64,000 bases of DNA from Cryptomeria japonica (Eukaryota; Streptophyta; Pinopsida; Cupressales; Cupressaceae). Of this stretch, positions 11,622-24,400 are shown piece after piece. The stretch covers positions 506,617,373 through 506,681,372 of the forward strand of contig NC_081415.1 of NCBI RefSeq assembly GCF_030272615.1, read 5' to 3'. The translations under genes and the position numbers were made by a program. Position 1 is the first letter of the stretch. Each line of letters opens with the position of its first letter. The notes under the pieces were generated by a model. It was not told the DNA's origin, ran no database searches, and was given only the letters and a program-made list of their open reading frames with translations.

Positions 11622-12425
11622 TTAGTCACTATTCTTCGAGGATTCTGACATCGATCCATCCTCGTCATCCTCTTCATCCTCATCTCCAGACTCGGTATCA
11701 ACATCAACCGCTTCACCAGCCTCACTGTCTTCAGCTTCAACATCTCTGGCAAAGTATTTATTTTCATATTTCATATCTACATCCTCAAACTCGTCTTCTG
11801 TAGCTTGTGCATCTTCACAAGCCTCATCTATATCCTCATCCTGTTCAGATGATTCGCCAACGTTATCTTCTTCAATGTAATGGTGATCTACATTGTTCTC
11901 ACCTTCTCCAAAATCATCATGCCTTCCCCATTCCTCTCCTTCAATGCTCTGGGAACCATCACTTGGTTCATCATCCTCACCCAATTCTACAGAAAATCGT
12001 TTTTCAATGCCCATACCTGAATTTGTGAAATGGTTTGGTTGCTTCTCTTTTACATCCCTCTTTTGTATACCTAGCTGCCTTTGTCTAGAACTACCAGTGC
12101 CTCGACCACGTCCCCGTTTACTTGCACGCCCTCTTCTTGCCTGGCCTCTTACTGTCTTTTGGTCTTCATTAGTACCAAAAGTTCCTCCTCCAGAAAAATG
12201 AAGCTTCCGCTTTGAATCCTTGTTGAATCCAGACTCTATTCTTGGTGTACTATTTTTGCCACCACGACCACGACCTCGAGGTCGACCTCCTCTACGACCA
12301 CGTGTGTTCCGTCCATTAGCAGGATCTGTCCAAGTGTCTTCTTTTCTTTCTTCATCAGATGGTGAGCCTTTGTCACAAGCCTCCAATTCTTGAAAGTTCT
12401 TGACAGCAACATTTGACAGTATCTT
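11622..12425 (-). CDS. RLT: RLT exon 18: AT-hook/RG-rich and acidic tail
   Basis: The last exon encodes KILSNVAVKNFQELEACD, then basic RGGRPRGRGRGG, which has the GRP core of an AT-hook, and a second RG-rich stretch. A long Asp/Glu/Ser tail ends in TAA at 11622. This basic-then-acidic layout matches known RLT C-termini. Confidence 0.92.
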   Translation of the reverse strand, partial: KILSNVAVKNFQELEACDKGSPSDEERKEDTWTDPANGRNTRGRRGGRPRGRGRGGKNSTPRIESGFNKDSKRKLHFSGGGTFGTNEDQKTVRGQARRGRASKRGRGRGTGSSRQRQLGIQKRDVKEKQPNHFTNSGMGIEKRFSVELGEDDEPSDGSQSIEGEEWGRHDDFGEGENNVDHHYIEEDNVGESSEQDEDIDEACEDAQATEDEFEDVDMKYENKYFARDVEAEDSEAGEAVDVDTESGDEDEEDDEDGSMSESSKNSD

Positions 12426-15400
12426 CTATAAGAAACACATGCAAAGTTTTGGTCAACAGAAATTAAACTATTTACTTGAGTTTCACCTTTAATCAGAAGT
12501 GCAGCTGTGAAGTTATTAGAAAGTAAAGTCTGTAGAATGCTGCACTTAAATACAGATACAAGATCATTGCACATTCGAGCAAAAAACATCACTTACACTT
12601 GTATCCTCAAAATCATTTGCTGCTTGCTTCTCTGCTTTTTGGTCCAAGCTGTATGAAAGAGAATGGTCAAGTGCCATAAGGCGCAGGGCCACAGCTGCCG
12701 TTGTGTGAGGTATCCAAGGAAGAACAGGAACCTCACTTAAATGGAGATTATTTTCCTCAAGTCCCGTATCACCTGAAATAAAATCTAACAATTCTTTTGT
12801 TGTCTCAAAGGTTGAAGAAAGCCAATCACGGTTTACAGCTCCCTCTAATTGTGTTATTATCTGCAAGAATACAAAATAGTAATTGATTATGTATATAAAA
12901 ACAACAAATCACACACCATTTCATCAGCAATTCCTTAAGCAGAATATATAGTGTCTTTGAATCACTCCATCCTTGAACAGGTAGAATAGTATGAAACACT
13001 AAATCAAACTCAACATAGTCTGCCAGTGTTGGATATTTACACTTTTAACCTATTATTGACAGCGACAGGTCGTACATTTTACACATTTAATATCCAGTCA
13101 TGATTAAAATGATAGTCATCATGATTTCAAATCTTGTCACAAATGATAATGTCCTCAAAGATTGCAACAAGATTTTCAAACTTTATTAAAAACAATTGTC
13201 AATGCAAACAGTGAATGATACCATAATAGAAGACAACAACCCAATTTTATAATCTAAATTAAACACAAGTAACGAATTCAACATGAGGATTCGTTACACC
13301 TTTAATCCTGAGAAATAAACCAATTTTATTCATATACACCAGATTCAAAAGATGTCGGCATATGAAATTCTAATATCTTATGGCACATTTCACATATAGA
13401 CTATCAGGAAGGATAAGAGCCCTCGTCTAAGCATAACCATAAGGCGTTGAATTATTGAGGATATTTGTGTAATCTCGGTGTTTTTCACTATGTTACGTAA
13501 CAGTTGCAGAATATGCAAGATAATACACAGTTAGTCTGGAATCTCAGTTGTCCTTTTCAGTATATTTTTTTGAGGTTGCCAACTTCCACCATCTTGAGTC
13601 AAAGTGAAATTATGCAATAAAGACGTGAGAAAATATGGGCAAAAGCAAGCAGACCTGAAGGAGTTCAGCTGGAGATGTTGCAGATTTCAGAGACAGGCCC
13701 CATGACCTCCGATAACCCTCTGTCCAGAAAGTTTTAAGTGCTTCTGAAGGAATAGATGCCTGTACAACAATCATCACAGATAAGAGAGAGATAACTCTTG
13801 CAATCCAAATTATTATTACATTCTCAAAAGACATTCAAATGTCTTGTCAAAATAATACTCAAACGGGTCTAGCAATATTCACCAGTAAACAATTAAGAGA
13901 TAAGAATTTTCTTAGAAAATGAGAAAGAAGTTGGAAATGTAATCTCACCTCGACTGCAGCAATTGCAACTTTTAAAAGCTGAACTCTTGATGGCAAGGCC
14001 CAGGTTGGACCTTCCAACCTCCAACTTGGATCTTTTCTCCTTTTCTTTTCTTCACAGTCGAGGACATGCTGAGGAAATTTTACTTCAAACTTATGTGAGC
14101 TTTCAAAAGTGCAATGGCAAAAAGAACAGTGTCTGTCTCTTGACCAGTATACCTCATGACACACTTCACAACTACGCAACAACTCTAAACATCTTTTCTT
14201 TTTCAGCTTTAGAGCATTAAGAGCAGATGGTTTTATGCATTCTATCCAGAGCCATTTTTCAAAATCCATGTACCTCTCCAGTGCATGTTTGTTTTCCACA
14301 TTATTTCTCCCAAGGTCAATAGAAAACGATCTAGACATGTCTATAGTGCCTCCATGACCAGCATCCTCCATTACACAGCCAGGATAGGATGTCCTCTCTG
14401 CAAATTCTGTTTTGACCTCCTGTCCAAAAATTAAGTCAATCTCCTCTCCCAAAAATGAACGCTTTCTCACGGCTTGTTTAAATGAGCTCTCTAATTTCTG
14501 CAATACAACATGCAAGTGGGCCTCCCTCACACCCCGTGTATCCAATGATGCTAACAATGCATCAAATGCCTGCATACGACAATCCAAAACAGAGTGTTTT
14601 AAATAGTTAAACAGGCAAATATTTACAAAGTTAGGAATCTTCAAACAGAAGTATATATAAACTACTCAATAATAAACTGTACACCTTAGAAGCCCCTGCA
14701 GATCTGTTGATGCCAATTCCCAAGACCAATTTCAAAGAGGAAGTATAACGATTTAAAATAGGAAGAAAATTGCATACAAATTGGCTATGACCATATGCAC
14801 AAAAAACTCAACAGTATAACATATTGTAAAGCCATATACATTTAATGTTCCTTGGAATTTGCTTATCCCTACATGCCAAATGGCATCTACCTATGACATG
14901 AACAGGATGATGACATACACCCATTACGTGATACCAAAAAACTTAATGCTGAGGCCATGCTCCTAACTTTTTACTTAGCAAGCTATTAGGGGGCTATGCT
15001 GCGATAATTTGATATTTGTAATAGCCCAACAGTGTCAAGACAGTTTGTACCATTGATGATAACCAATCCATCCATCGGCCATCCTTCATACAAATGTAGC
15101 AGTCCTTTAAATACAATAAAAGTTGACTTATTATTCTCTTGCTCTTATTTTGTTGCCCTGAGTTTTTCATGTTCCATTGGTCTTCTACTGTGATACCATC
15201 TTAGTTACTTTGCAATGCTGAAAATAATGGGTATATGACGTGGATCAATGTGTGGTATCAAAGGTATTTCTAAGCAGTTTGGAAACAAAATACTATAGAA
15301 AGCAAGAACAAATCAGGAAACCGTAACTAATGTTCTCGTATGACCAAAAGCACATCAATGTGACTCAAAAAGTACATTTTAGCTGTAAAAAGGTACAAGG

Positions 15401-18400
15401 GTAAAATGGACCCCAAAGGTAAATAAAACAGTTAATTCACAAATGTAAATATAACTAGAGGGTTACACAAAGTATTTATATCCCAAACCATAAGAACTAA
15501 GTTTCAGCACAAAAAGTCGTAATGGGAGCAATTCTTATGAAGCATGATACAGAAGACGACAAAAGTGCAGGAGACCAGTGATGTCACCACAGAAATGAAG
15601 ATCATATGCTTCTAAATCAAAACAAAATATATTCAAGTTACAAAACAAAACAATATACAAGTTATATAAATCAAAATTACAAAAATCTTAATTTTTTGAT
15701 TGCTCCCTGAAATCAAACTGAACTGCTTAATCAAACTGAACTGCTTAAAGAATGACAAAATACAAAATTTTTGCATTATTCAAGTAGTTATTTATCTTCA
15801 GAAAGAGGAAAATAATAATCTTCCATAAATAACTGAAAGAGATTAAGCGTGAGTAGTTCAATACAAGACCAAGTAGTTGAACCTTGCTCTGTCCATTGCC
15901 TTCAGGTTGTTGAATGGAATCATGTCACTTTCTCTTTACATATCGCAAGGATGAGATTTGCAAAAGAAACAAACAATTTGAGAGAAAACTTCCACAGCAT
16001 TAAGCTATATGATTGTCCACTAAATTGATTATGATTATTTCTTAGTTGGGTGCATCACATAGCCTGCACTCTCAAAATACTTCAAACTTGGGGCATGATG
16101 TGCACTAATGCTTCTGTTTGGATAGGATAATGATTGGTATAAGTAGCTCGCATGTCCCACTGATCTTTCCACTTAAATGTGTTGTGTCACTAACAAATTT
16201 ATGTTCAGTGTATATGTTTTGTACACCTAAAACACTTGACAATATTTATATATTTAAATTTATATATTCAAAAATGTTTCCTTAAGCCAAAATCCACTTT
16301 TGTGGTCACACAATTCATGCATACTCATGTATGTGATCAAAGTAGCTTCTATGTGATTTGCTTGTTCTATCTTTAAGATTTATTTATTCAAGGGTGCAAG
16401 ATGGAAGTTTTAAATCCTTAAAAATCTCTATATCTCATAGTTTTTTCAATTTGTCAAACCTTGGTGATGTTAAAATAATATTAATATCTTCTATAATGGT
16501 CATCTTCTATTTTTAGCAGTCATCTTAGTTGTCGACTTATTTAGCTTGTTAAGTTAGCTTTTTATTATTTAGCCTTTTAAGCTTATTTGATTTCACTTTA
16601 ATTACTAGTTCTATTTATAAAACATCGTCTTGTAACCTCTATATATATACGTGTGTAAATCGTTCAATGTAATTATCCGATTATTGAATCATTCATTCAA
16701 TTTATTTTTCATGGTATCAGAGCATGGAAATTTAAAAAAATCGAAAATTTTTGTTATTAAAATTTTTCGAAGTTTTTATTGAAGAGATTTTTTTAAAACT
16801 CTTTTTTTTTAAAAGAGCAGGTTCTTTTTCTCTTCCTGGGCGGATTTTCTTTTTTTGCAGGTTGAAAATTTTCCTAGGGTTTCTACAATTTTCGACTAGG
16901 GTTTTGACCCTTCAATTCAAGTCAAAAATTTATTATGGTTGCAGATTCTTGGTTTTTCGAGACCTCAACTGGGTTGTCGTCGGATTTTTCTGGTGCATCG
17001 TTTTCCGTGACTCGATTTTTGAGCCATTGGATCTGCATTCTAATATCAGATTCTTGGTGGGTTTTTTCAGAGCTTTTCTGAGTTGGTCTCAGATTTTTTT
17101 GGGTGCCTCATTTTCCGTGCCTCGAATTTTGTGCCAACAAATTTGCCTTGGACTTTAAAAACAATCCCCGATTTCTGCTAATTCTGTGGACGTCAGGAAT
17201 TTTGGTGTCTTCTGGGCGCCGTTTATGTTGAACATCCGACCTTAGGGTATTTTTTTATTTTCTGCAAATTATTATTATTTTCTGATTATTTTTAGCAAAA
17301 ATTTCAAGTTTTAAGTTTGCAAAAAATTTTAATTTCTGGGTTTCTTCCAAACCTCGAAATTCGCACCTTTGAATTTGTGCCACAATTCTCCTCTAAGGTT
17401 TTAGTTTTTTTAGCAACTGCTTCTATTCTGATTTTTTTAAATCAGATTCTTGTCTCTTGCTTTCACTCGGTTGACCTTGTTCAACCTCGATTTCCGTGAT
17501 GGCCTCTTTGACCAACATCATGTTGGAACACAGTTAGAAGCTCAGTGGCCTCAACTACAACACCTGGAAACAGCGCATGTTCACGATATCTGAATATCGT
17601 TACCTTTATCAGATAGATTTAGGCCAGACCTCATCTTACAGGTTCTAGGGTTTTCACGATTTTTTCCTGAAAAATTGTATGTCGGTTTTCTGATTTTTTC
17701 CACAAAAAATCATGGGTTAGTTTTCACAGATTTTTTTCCTCAAAAATTGTTCGTAGGGTTTCGAATTTTTTCCTTAAAAATTATTATCTGTCATTTGCAA
17801 AGCTTGCGTATGATTTCTAGGTTTTCATAATTTTCCCTTCAAATATTGTTTGCTGGTTTTTACGATTTTTTCCTCAAAAATCATTTGTAATACGCGAAGT
17901 TCGCGTGGGATTTGTGATTCGCGAAGTTCTTTGGTTTTGATCGATTTTTCTCCTCAAAAATCGAGCTTTGTTGCAGTCAATTTGGGTCACACCTGCCAGG
18001 GCGAACATCTGCAACCGTGGTATCTTGCAGTCAGTTTTGGAGTTGGTACTCTTTTGCAAAAGGGTTGGCTGATTTTTTCCTCAAAATCATGGTTTCAGGT
18101 TTCCGTAATTCGCGTGTGCCGGATCTCTAATTCGCGTGTGAACGCTACATTAGAGTGGTTGGCTTTTGGTACTCTTGGTCATTTACATTTTGTAGCAGCA
18201 GAGTGTTTTTTGCATTTGTGATCAAAACACATGCAGTGTCTTCTGTAGGGTATTGAGTATGATGACCATTAGGGAAGGTGCTAAAATAATACTAATATCT
18301 TCTATAATGGTCATCTTCTACTTTTAGCAGTCATCTTAGTTGTCAACTTATTTAGCTATTTAGCTTTTTAGTCGACTTATTTAGCTTGTTAAGTTAGCTT

Positions 18401-21400
18401 TTTATTATTTAGCCTTTTAAGCTATATTTAGCTTTTTAAGCTTTTTAGCTTATTTGATTTCACTTCAACAACTAGTTCTATTTATAGAACATCGTCTTGT
18501 AACCTCTATATATACGTGTGTATATCATTCAATGTAATTATCCGATTATTGAATCATTCATTCAATTTATTTTTTAGGTGAAGTCTAAGAACCAAATCCA
18601 AGTACAAGTAAAAAACCAGCTTGCTGGGTCTAAGCCAAAAGTCCAAGTCATGAAACAATGAACATATGACTCATATCCCATAAAAATTAAAATTTGCCAT
18701 CAATATTTAGTATTTACTATTATGGAGTAGTATTTACTATTATTGTCATCCAACTATCTATTAACATGGTGCATTAACTGCAAATGGAAAAAAGTTTCTA
18801 TGAATTAACTCATTTAGGTAAATAAACAAATTAATTATTCAAACTTGCAGATACTTCTTGTCAAGTTTATAAATATTATAAGAGAGTCTACTATGATGCA
18901 CTGCACTTCTTTATTATCGATGATATATATTAGATAACTCATTATACTTAATTATTAACTAGATGGATTCCCTTATTTCTGCAACAAAAAACAAATTTAC
19001 TAAGAAATTACTAATCAGTAAAATAAATTGAAACATCAATGACCCACTACCAAAGTAAACATGTGGAAAGTACAACATTTTGGTATAATAAATGTGTAAT
19101 CGTTTAGAAATATGAATACCTCATCTGTATCAATGACCTTCCAGTGTCCCTCACCATGTGACTCAAAAAATATCCGACCCAATCCTGGATCATTCCCTGA
19201 TGGACACGTCACAAATTGCCAATAGCGATTATGTCTGCGATCTTGTCCCAGAGGAATGGACCTATAAACATATAACTCTTCTGCCCTTAGACCTATTGAA
19301 GCTTTAAGTTGTGCACGTGATTTTTCACTCGTATATCCAACATGTGCCATGGAAGTTTCCTGAACAGGTGAATTATCTGGAAATAATAAATTCTTTTCTA
19401 CTGGAATTGCAGAGTTTGTTAATGCTAAACAATGATTTGTAACTGAGATCACATCTACCAATCCCTCACATTTAGGTTGATGTAACACAGATGCTTCACT
19501 TCCCTTGTTATCCAATCCAACAAAAGGGTTCTGTCCACCTTCAAACAAAGTATTGTTATTAGCTCCTTCAGACTTTATCCCTCCAAATGGTAGAACTTGA
19601 GATCTTGATAATTGCTCTTCTTTCAGCCGTTTTTTATCAAGTTGTGCCTCTGCCCACATTTGGCGTTTTAATGCATTTGCTGCTTCTTGGCGTTCCTGCC
19701 AACAAAGATGAACTACAACGTTTCATATAAAGTTTAAAATGAATCAAATGTACATAGTGCTATCAGGATATTGACTTCAACCAAAAGGGAATTAACATAA
19801 CCTTAATCAAAGCAATTACCTCGAGCACAATGCGTACAGTATTGCCTTCATTTGCAACACCAATTAAGGCAACAAGAGCATTCAAACGCTCTTCAACACT
19901 CAGGTCAGAATATTCCCCTTCCATCAGTCCCTGAACCCAGGGATCTCCTGTGTGACTCTCATCAATCTCTGTCTCTCCTAGCATATGATTCACCTTATGA
20001 CTATCAATATCACCATCACCATTGGAGCTGACATCTTTAAAGTTATCTTGTTCAATATCTTTAGCACTTTCAAGAAGAATAGAAGATTTATGTTTTGGAT
20101 CCCTATCAACTTCTGGTGACATACTTCTTCTGTCACAAGGTTCGTTTGCCTGACACTTTTCTTTCTCAATACTACCCAATGACTTTACAACTTTTCCTTC
20201 TTTAAGGCAAAAAATTACTTTTGCTGAGTTAACAGGACCATCTAAGTCATCTGCATCTGCATCTGCATCTGCATCTTCAACATCATCACATTCATATTCT
20301 TCATCTCTTTCTCCCTCTTCTACATCCTCTGTATCTTTCTCGGCTTCCTCTGAATCTGACAAACCACTTTGAAATGACTGTATTTTCTCCCTTGCTGCTT
20401 GTAGCACGGCCTGTGCATCATTAGGATCTTTCCGGAAAGCTGGCCGGACACAGTACGTAGAAGGGGCAACTCTTTCAAAAAGGTTTGAATCTCTTGATAG
20501 TGCAGCAGCTATTGATGCTTCTGGAGTCTTGCTTGTTGTAAGGTCTCGCAGTCCAGATTCCTGAATGGCCAAAGAAAGAAAAAAGATAAGAAAAAGAAAA
20601 AAGTCCAATAGAGCAATAATTTGCATGATGAAATATAGTAGGTTAAAATTTAAAATGACAGTGAATAATATCTTCATGTTTACCTGAATCTTTTCTGCAA
20701 CTTCCAGGATTGTTAACCCATTGCCTCCCTCCAAGGACAGGACATGAAAGGCTGCATACTTGACTGTACCAGGTGTCAAGCGGTACCTGCATCTGCGTGA
20801 ATGGCCTGAGCCTCTGCCTTGCATCATAGCAACAGCACTTGCTGCCGCTGCACCAGACCGGAGAGTTGATACTGCATCTTCACCTTCCTGGCTCTGTGCA
20901 TCATAGCAAACAGGAGCAAATCATTTGTCATATAAACCAATCTCACACAAAAGGAAGTTTCCATAATGCTCAGTGATGAGCATCAATATGCAGTATAATA
21001 CCAAATCATACTTCAAAATATTTACCTTTCAGTGTCTATGAGACATGATATCATACCTAAAAAGATTTATTTACCCAAACAAAATTAAGTGATTGCACAA
21101 AAAAATAAAATCTAAAGCCACAATGCCTAGAAACCATGTCAAATGTGCCAACAAAACATGAAAGCTGTAACAATAAAAACTTAAAGAAGTGATTTATATC
21201 ATATTCATATTGTATTCAAACATCACCTGCAATATTTTCTTCACATGTTTAGCGTGTGTATAAATTTGACTAACAAGACCCATTCTTTAAATTCTTAGAA
21301 AGATTGTGAATGTTTAATAACAAGAGCAAACCATAATCAATTTCCTAAAGCTTTTATTTGCATGTTTAAAATTATCCTACCAAGATAATACTTCAATTTT

Positions 21401-24400
21401 AAATATAAACATTTTGTCTGTGAAGAACATAAAAGGATATATCCAGCAAGGTAGCATATCGAGGAAAGGTTTTAAAAATCTAATTTGGCATTTGGAAGAA
21501 GATAAACCATAAAATAAAGAAAGCACGTCTTGACCTGACAACATTTAATGCCTTTTTATACAAACAAAATAGCATGAGAAGAAAATTATATAATTTCCAC
21601 CATATCATTCTGCAGTTAATAGGAGCCAATGGTAAGAATTTACGTTAATTGCATCTTTATAAGGTCATTATTTCAAATCTTAATAAATGTGGAAATATCA
21701 AACATCTCTCACACACGCGCATAAGCACATAAAAGTTATTTTTGAAGAGAATCACTTTTTATTTGAAAAAATGTGCAAGAGAATCACTCATTTTTAACTT
21801 TTTTTTAAGCCTACCAAAAATTTGCCACTTTTCCTTTTTAAGGGATGTCTCTGTGTGACCAAGAACAATGCGTGAGCTGTGGAAACTATGGCCAATAGGA
21901 AATTGAAGTTTAAAGATAGGTACCCCGTCCTTGTACCCAAATTTCCTGGTAACTGTATTTAAATGTAATATAGCAGTAGCCTTACTTGTGTTTCATATAC
22001 TTCAGAAGGAGACATCTGGGAAGCATCTCCTAGCATTTGTGGTCAGGAGTATGAGCTTATAATAAGGAAGATGTAACCACAATCAGCAATTATAGTGTAT
22101 AGTTGTATAGCTTAAAATTGTCAACTTTCTATGCCAGAGCAAAAGTTTGATCAAAAGATGTGTAGATTTCTATAAAATTCAAAGGTCAACACAAATCATC
22201 TACATCATTAGTTGGAAGCTTACAAGAAGCATCAAACACTTTACCTCGTTGTCATCTCTTAAGTGCTCATGAAATGATCTACATTTCTTCCACTGAGGTC
22301 CAAAGCCAGCTGCTAATGCGAATTGACGTAGAACTTCAGGCCAGGTTAAGGGATTTAAATATTGACGCCATTCTCTTATGTCAAAACCCCATGCAAACGC
22401 CTGTAACCATAAGTTTAAACATTATTTTTACTAATGACAAGAAGCATTCAATGTTCTATATCAGAACAATAACAAAAAAAACACCCAATGAAAGATGATG
22501 CTTACAGCCTCAACAAGTTGTGGATGCCCCCCTCCAGCCAGACCAACATTATTCTGGTTTGCTCCAAGTCCATTAGAAGTGGCACATGCCACATCTTCTA
22601 TGTCCTTAACAATTGTTTTTAAAAGGCTGACATGTATCTCTCCCAATAATCTTGAATCCTTAAGTCCCATGAAAATAGCAAACAAGCATTCAGTATGTAT
22701 GTATGTATATATATATGTGCATAAAACAAAACACTAACAGATAAAACCTCAGTATTTACATAGATAATATTGGCACTCACATAATCATGTAGGGCTTGGA
22801 CAAATTCGTCCAAAGTGAATGGCCAAAGACCAAGAACATCTGCAAAGGTAATTATAAACCTCCAAACCTGTAGTACAAGTCAGCAGGGGCATTAAGTGCA
22901 CTAAACTGTGAACATTCACAAATTTTCTATTACAGCCTCTCATAGCCAAAATATAATTGTTGAATGATTCTCAATTTGAAAATTTACTAGATATGAAAGC
23001 AATGGAACGTGTTCTAATGCTATGTATGTCATGTAGGCACACAAATATAATTATACTAAGAAAAAATCTTTAGGCTACCCAACACATCAAAACTGCTACA
23101 ACTGGAATAATTGATAGCGCATAGTAGAATTACACTTGAAAGCTTCACAATGAACTCTGAGTAATCATGAACCACCACATTTGTGTGCTGTTTCCCACAT
23201 TTTTCAAAATTTGTTAATGAAATGTTTTCAAGTACAACTATCCTTAGTTTGGCTCATTTTTCCAAGTAGGGGTACAAAGATCAAAGCATGACATAACTTG
23301 AAACTTTTAGCTAGTGATTAATGCTAGCGCATTTAAAATTTTCTTTTTTAGTTTCACTATGAATAGATTTGTTTTAGAGTTAAAATTTTGAACACCAATA
23401 TGGATTTTTCTTTCAATTTATACCCTCATGTGAGCTTATGTTAAAAACATGGGGTTGCCCCTAAAAGCTGTGCTCCTTGAGGTACCACTTGACTATTTTA
23501 GGACCAGCCTTATGGTTTTACAAAAACCTCTTAGATGAAAGTAAAATGGCTTTTTGTAAAATCTACTCTTTTATAATTGGAATTTTTTGAAGTATTACGT
23601 CTATTTATAATCTCTACAAATTACATTTGCCATTCAAAAAAATCAAGATTTATATATTTTCATAAATGTTATATAGATTTTAGTTTTTCTAATTTTGTTA
23701 TGTTTTTCCCATTATAAACCTGGGTAATTAAATTCCATTTACAAATCTACCATTCCATGTCAATAATGTTTAAATGGAATGCTACTATAAATACAGTAAA
23801 ATACTTAAAAAGCCTAAGCATACCAACCTTATATGTAAGACAACATGGCTACCCAACTCAAAAAAATCAAGATTTATATATTTTCATAAATGTTATATAG
23901 ATTTTAGTTTTTCTAATTTTGTTATGTTTTTCCCATTATAAACCTGGGTAATTAAATTCCATTTACAAATCTACCATTCCATGTCAATAATGTTTAAATG
24001 GAATGCTACTATAAATACAGTAAAATACTTAAAAAGCCTAAGCATACCAACCTTATATATAAGACAACATGGCTACCCAACTCTCTAAGATATCACTATT
24101 GAAGAATATTATTTAAAGCATACGGTTTTCAACATATATTATTTTCTTAAGCTGAAACCAACATTACAGCCTCCCTAAAAAATGTTGTGTGATGATAAAT
24201 ATGGATAATTCAGGTGACATCCGAACCACAATGATCAATCAAAAAAAATAAACTAGGAGGTCCACATTATAGATATTACCATCAATAAATTTCCAACATT
24301 CTGCTGAGAATCTGTCCAAGGACGAACTGCAAATGGTATCTTCATTTTAACTGATTTAGGGGGGAATACACCCAATATTCCTGCAGGTAAAAAATGCATA

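Larger units (their letters stand above)
16468..18576 (+). mobile_element. Non-autonomous LTR retrotransposon in RLT intron 14
   Basis: The 5' LTR is 16468-16711 (244 bp, TGTTAAAATA...TTCA). The 3' LTR is 18279-18576 (298 bp, TGCTAAAATA...TTTA, with about 54 bp extra from internal duplication of TTTAGCTTTTTAG). A perfect 5-bp target duplication, GGTGA, flanks it (16463-16467, 18577-18581). A primer-binding site and polypurine tract are in place. The internal part of about 1.57 kb holds only a gag start, so the element needs enzymes from an autonomous relative. It is antisense to the host gene. Confidence 0.93.

Noticed and set aside
11807-12201. Plus-strand frames rich in His, Ser and Pro opposite RLT exon 18
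   Set aside because: They are the antisense shadow of the acidic and RG-rich tail of RLT.
16712-16723. tRNA-like match near TGGTATCAGAGC
   Set aside because: It is the 12-base primer-binding site after an LTR; no tRNA gene structure surrounds it.
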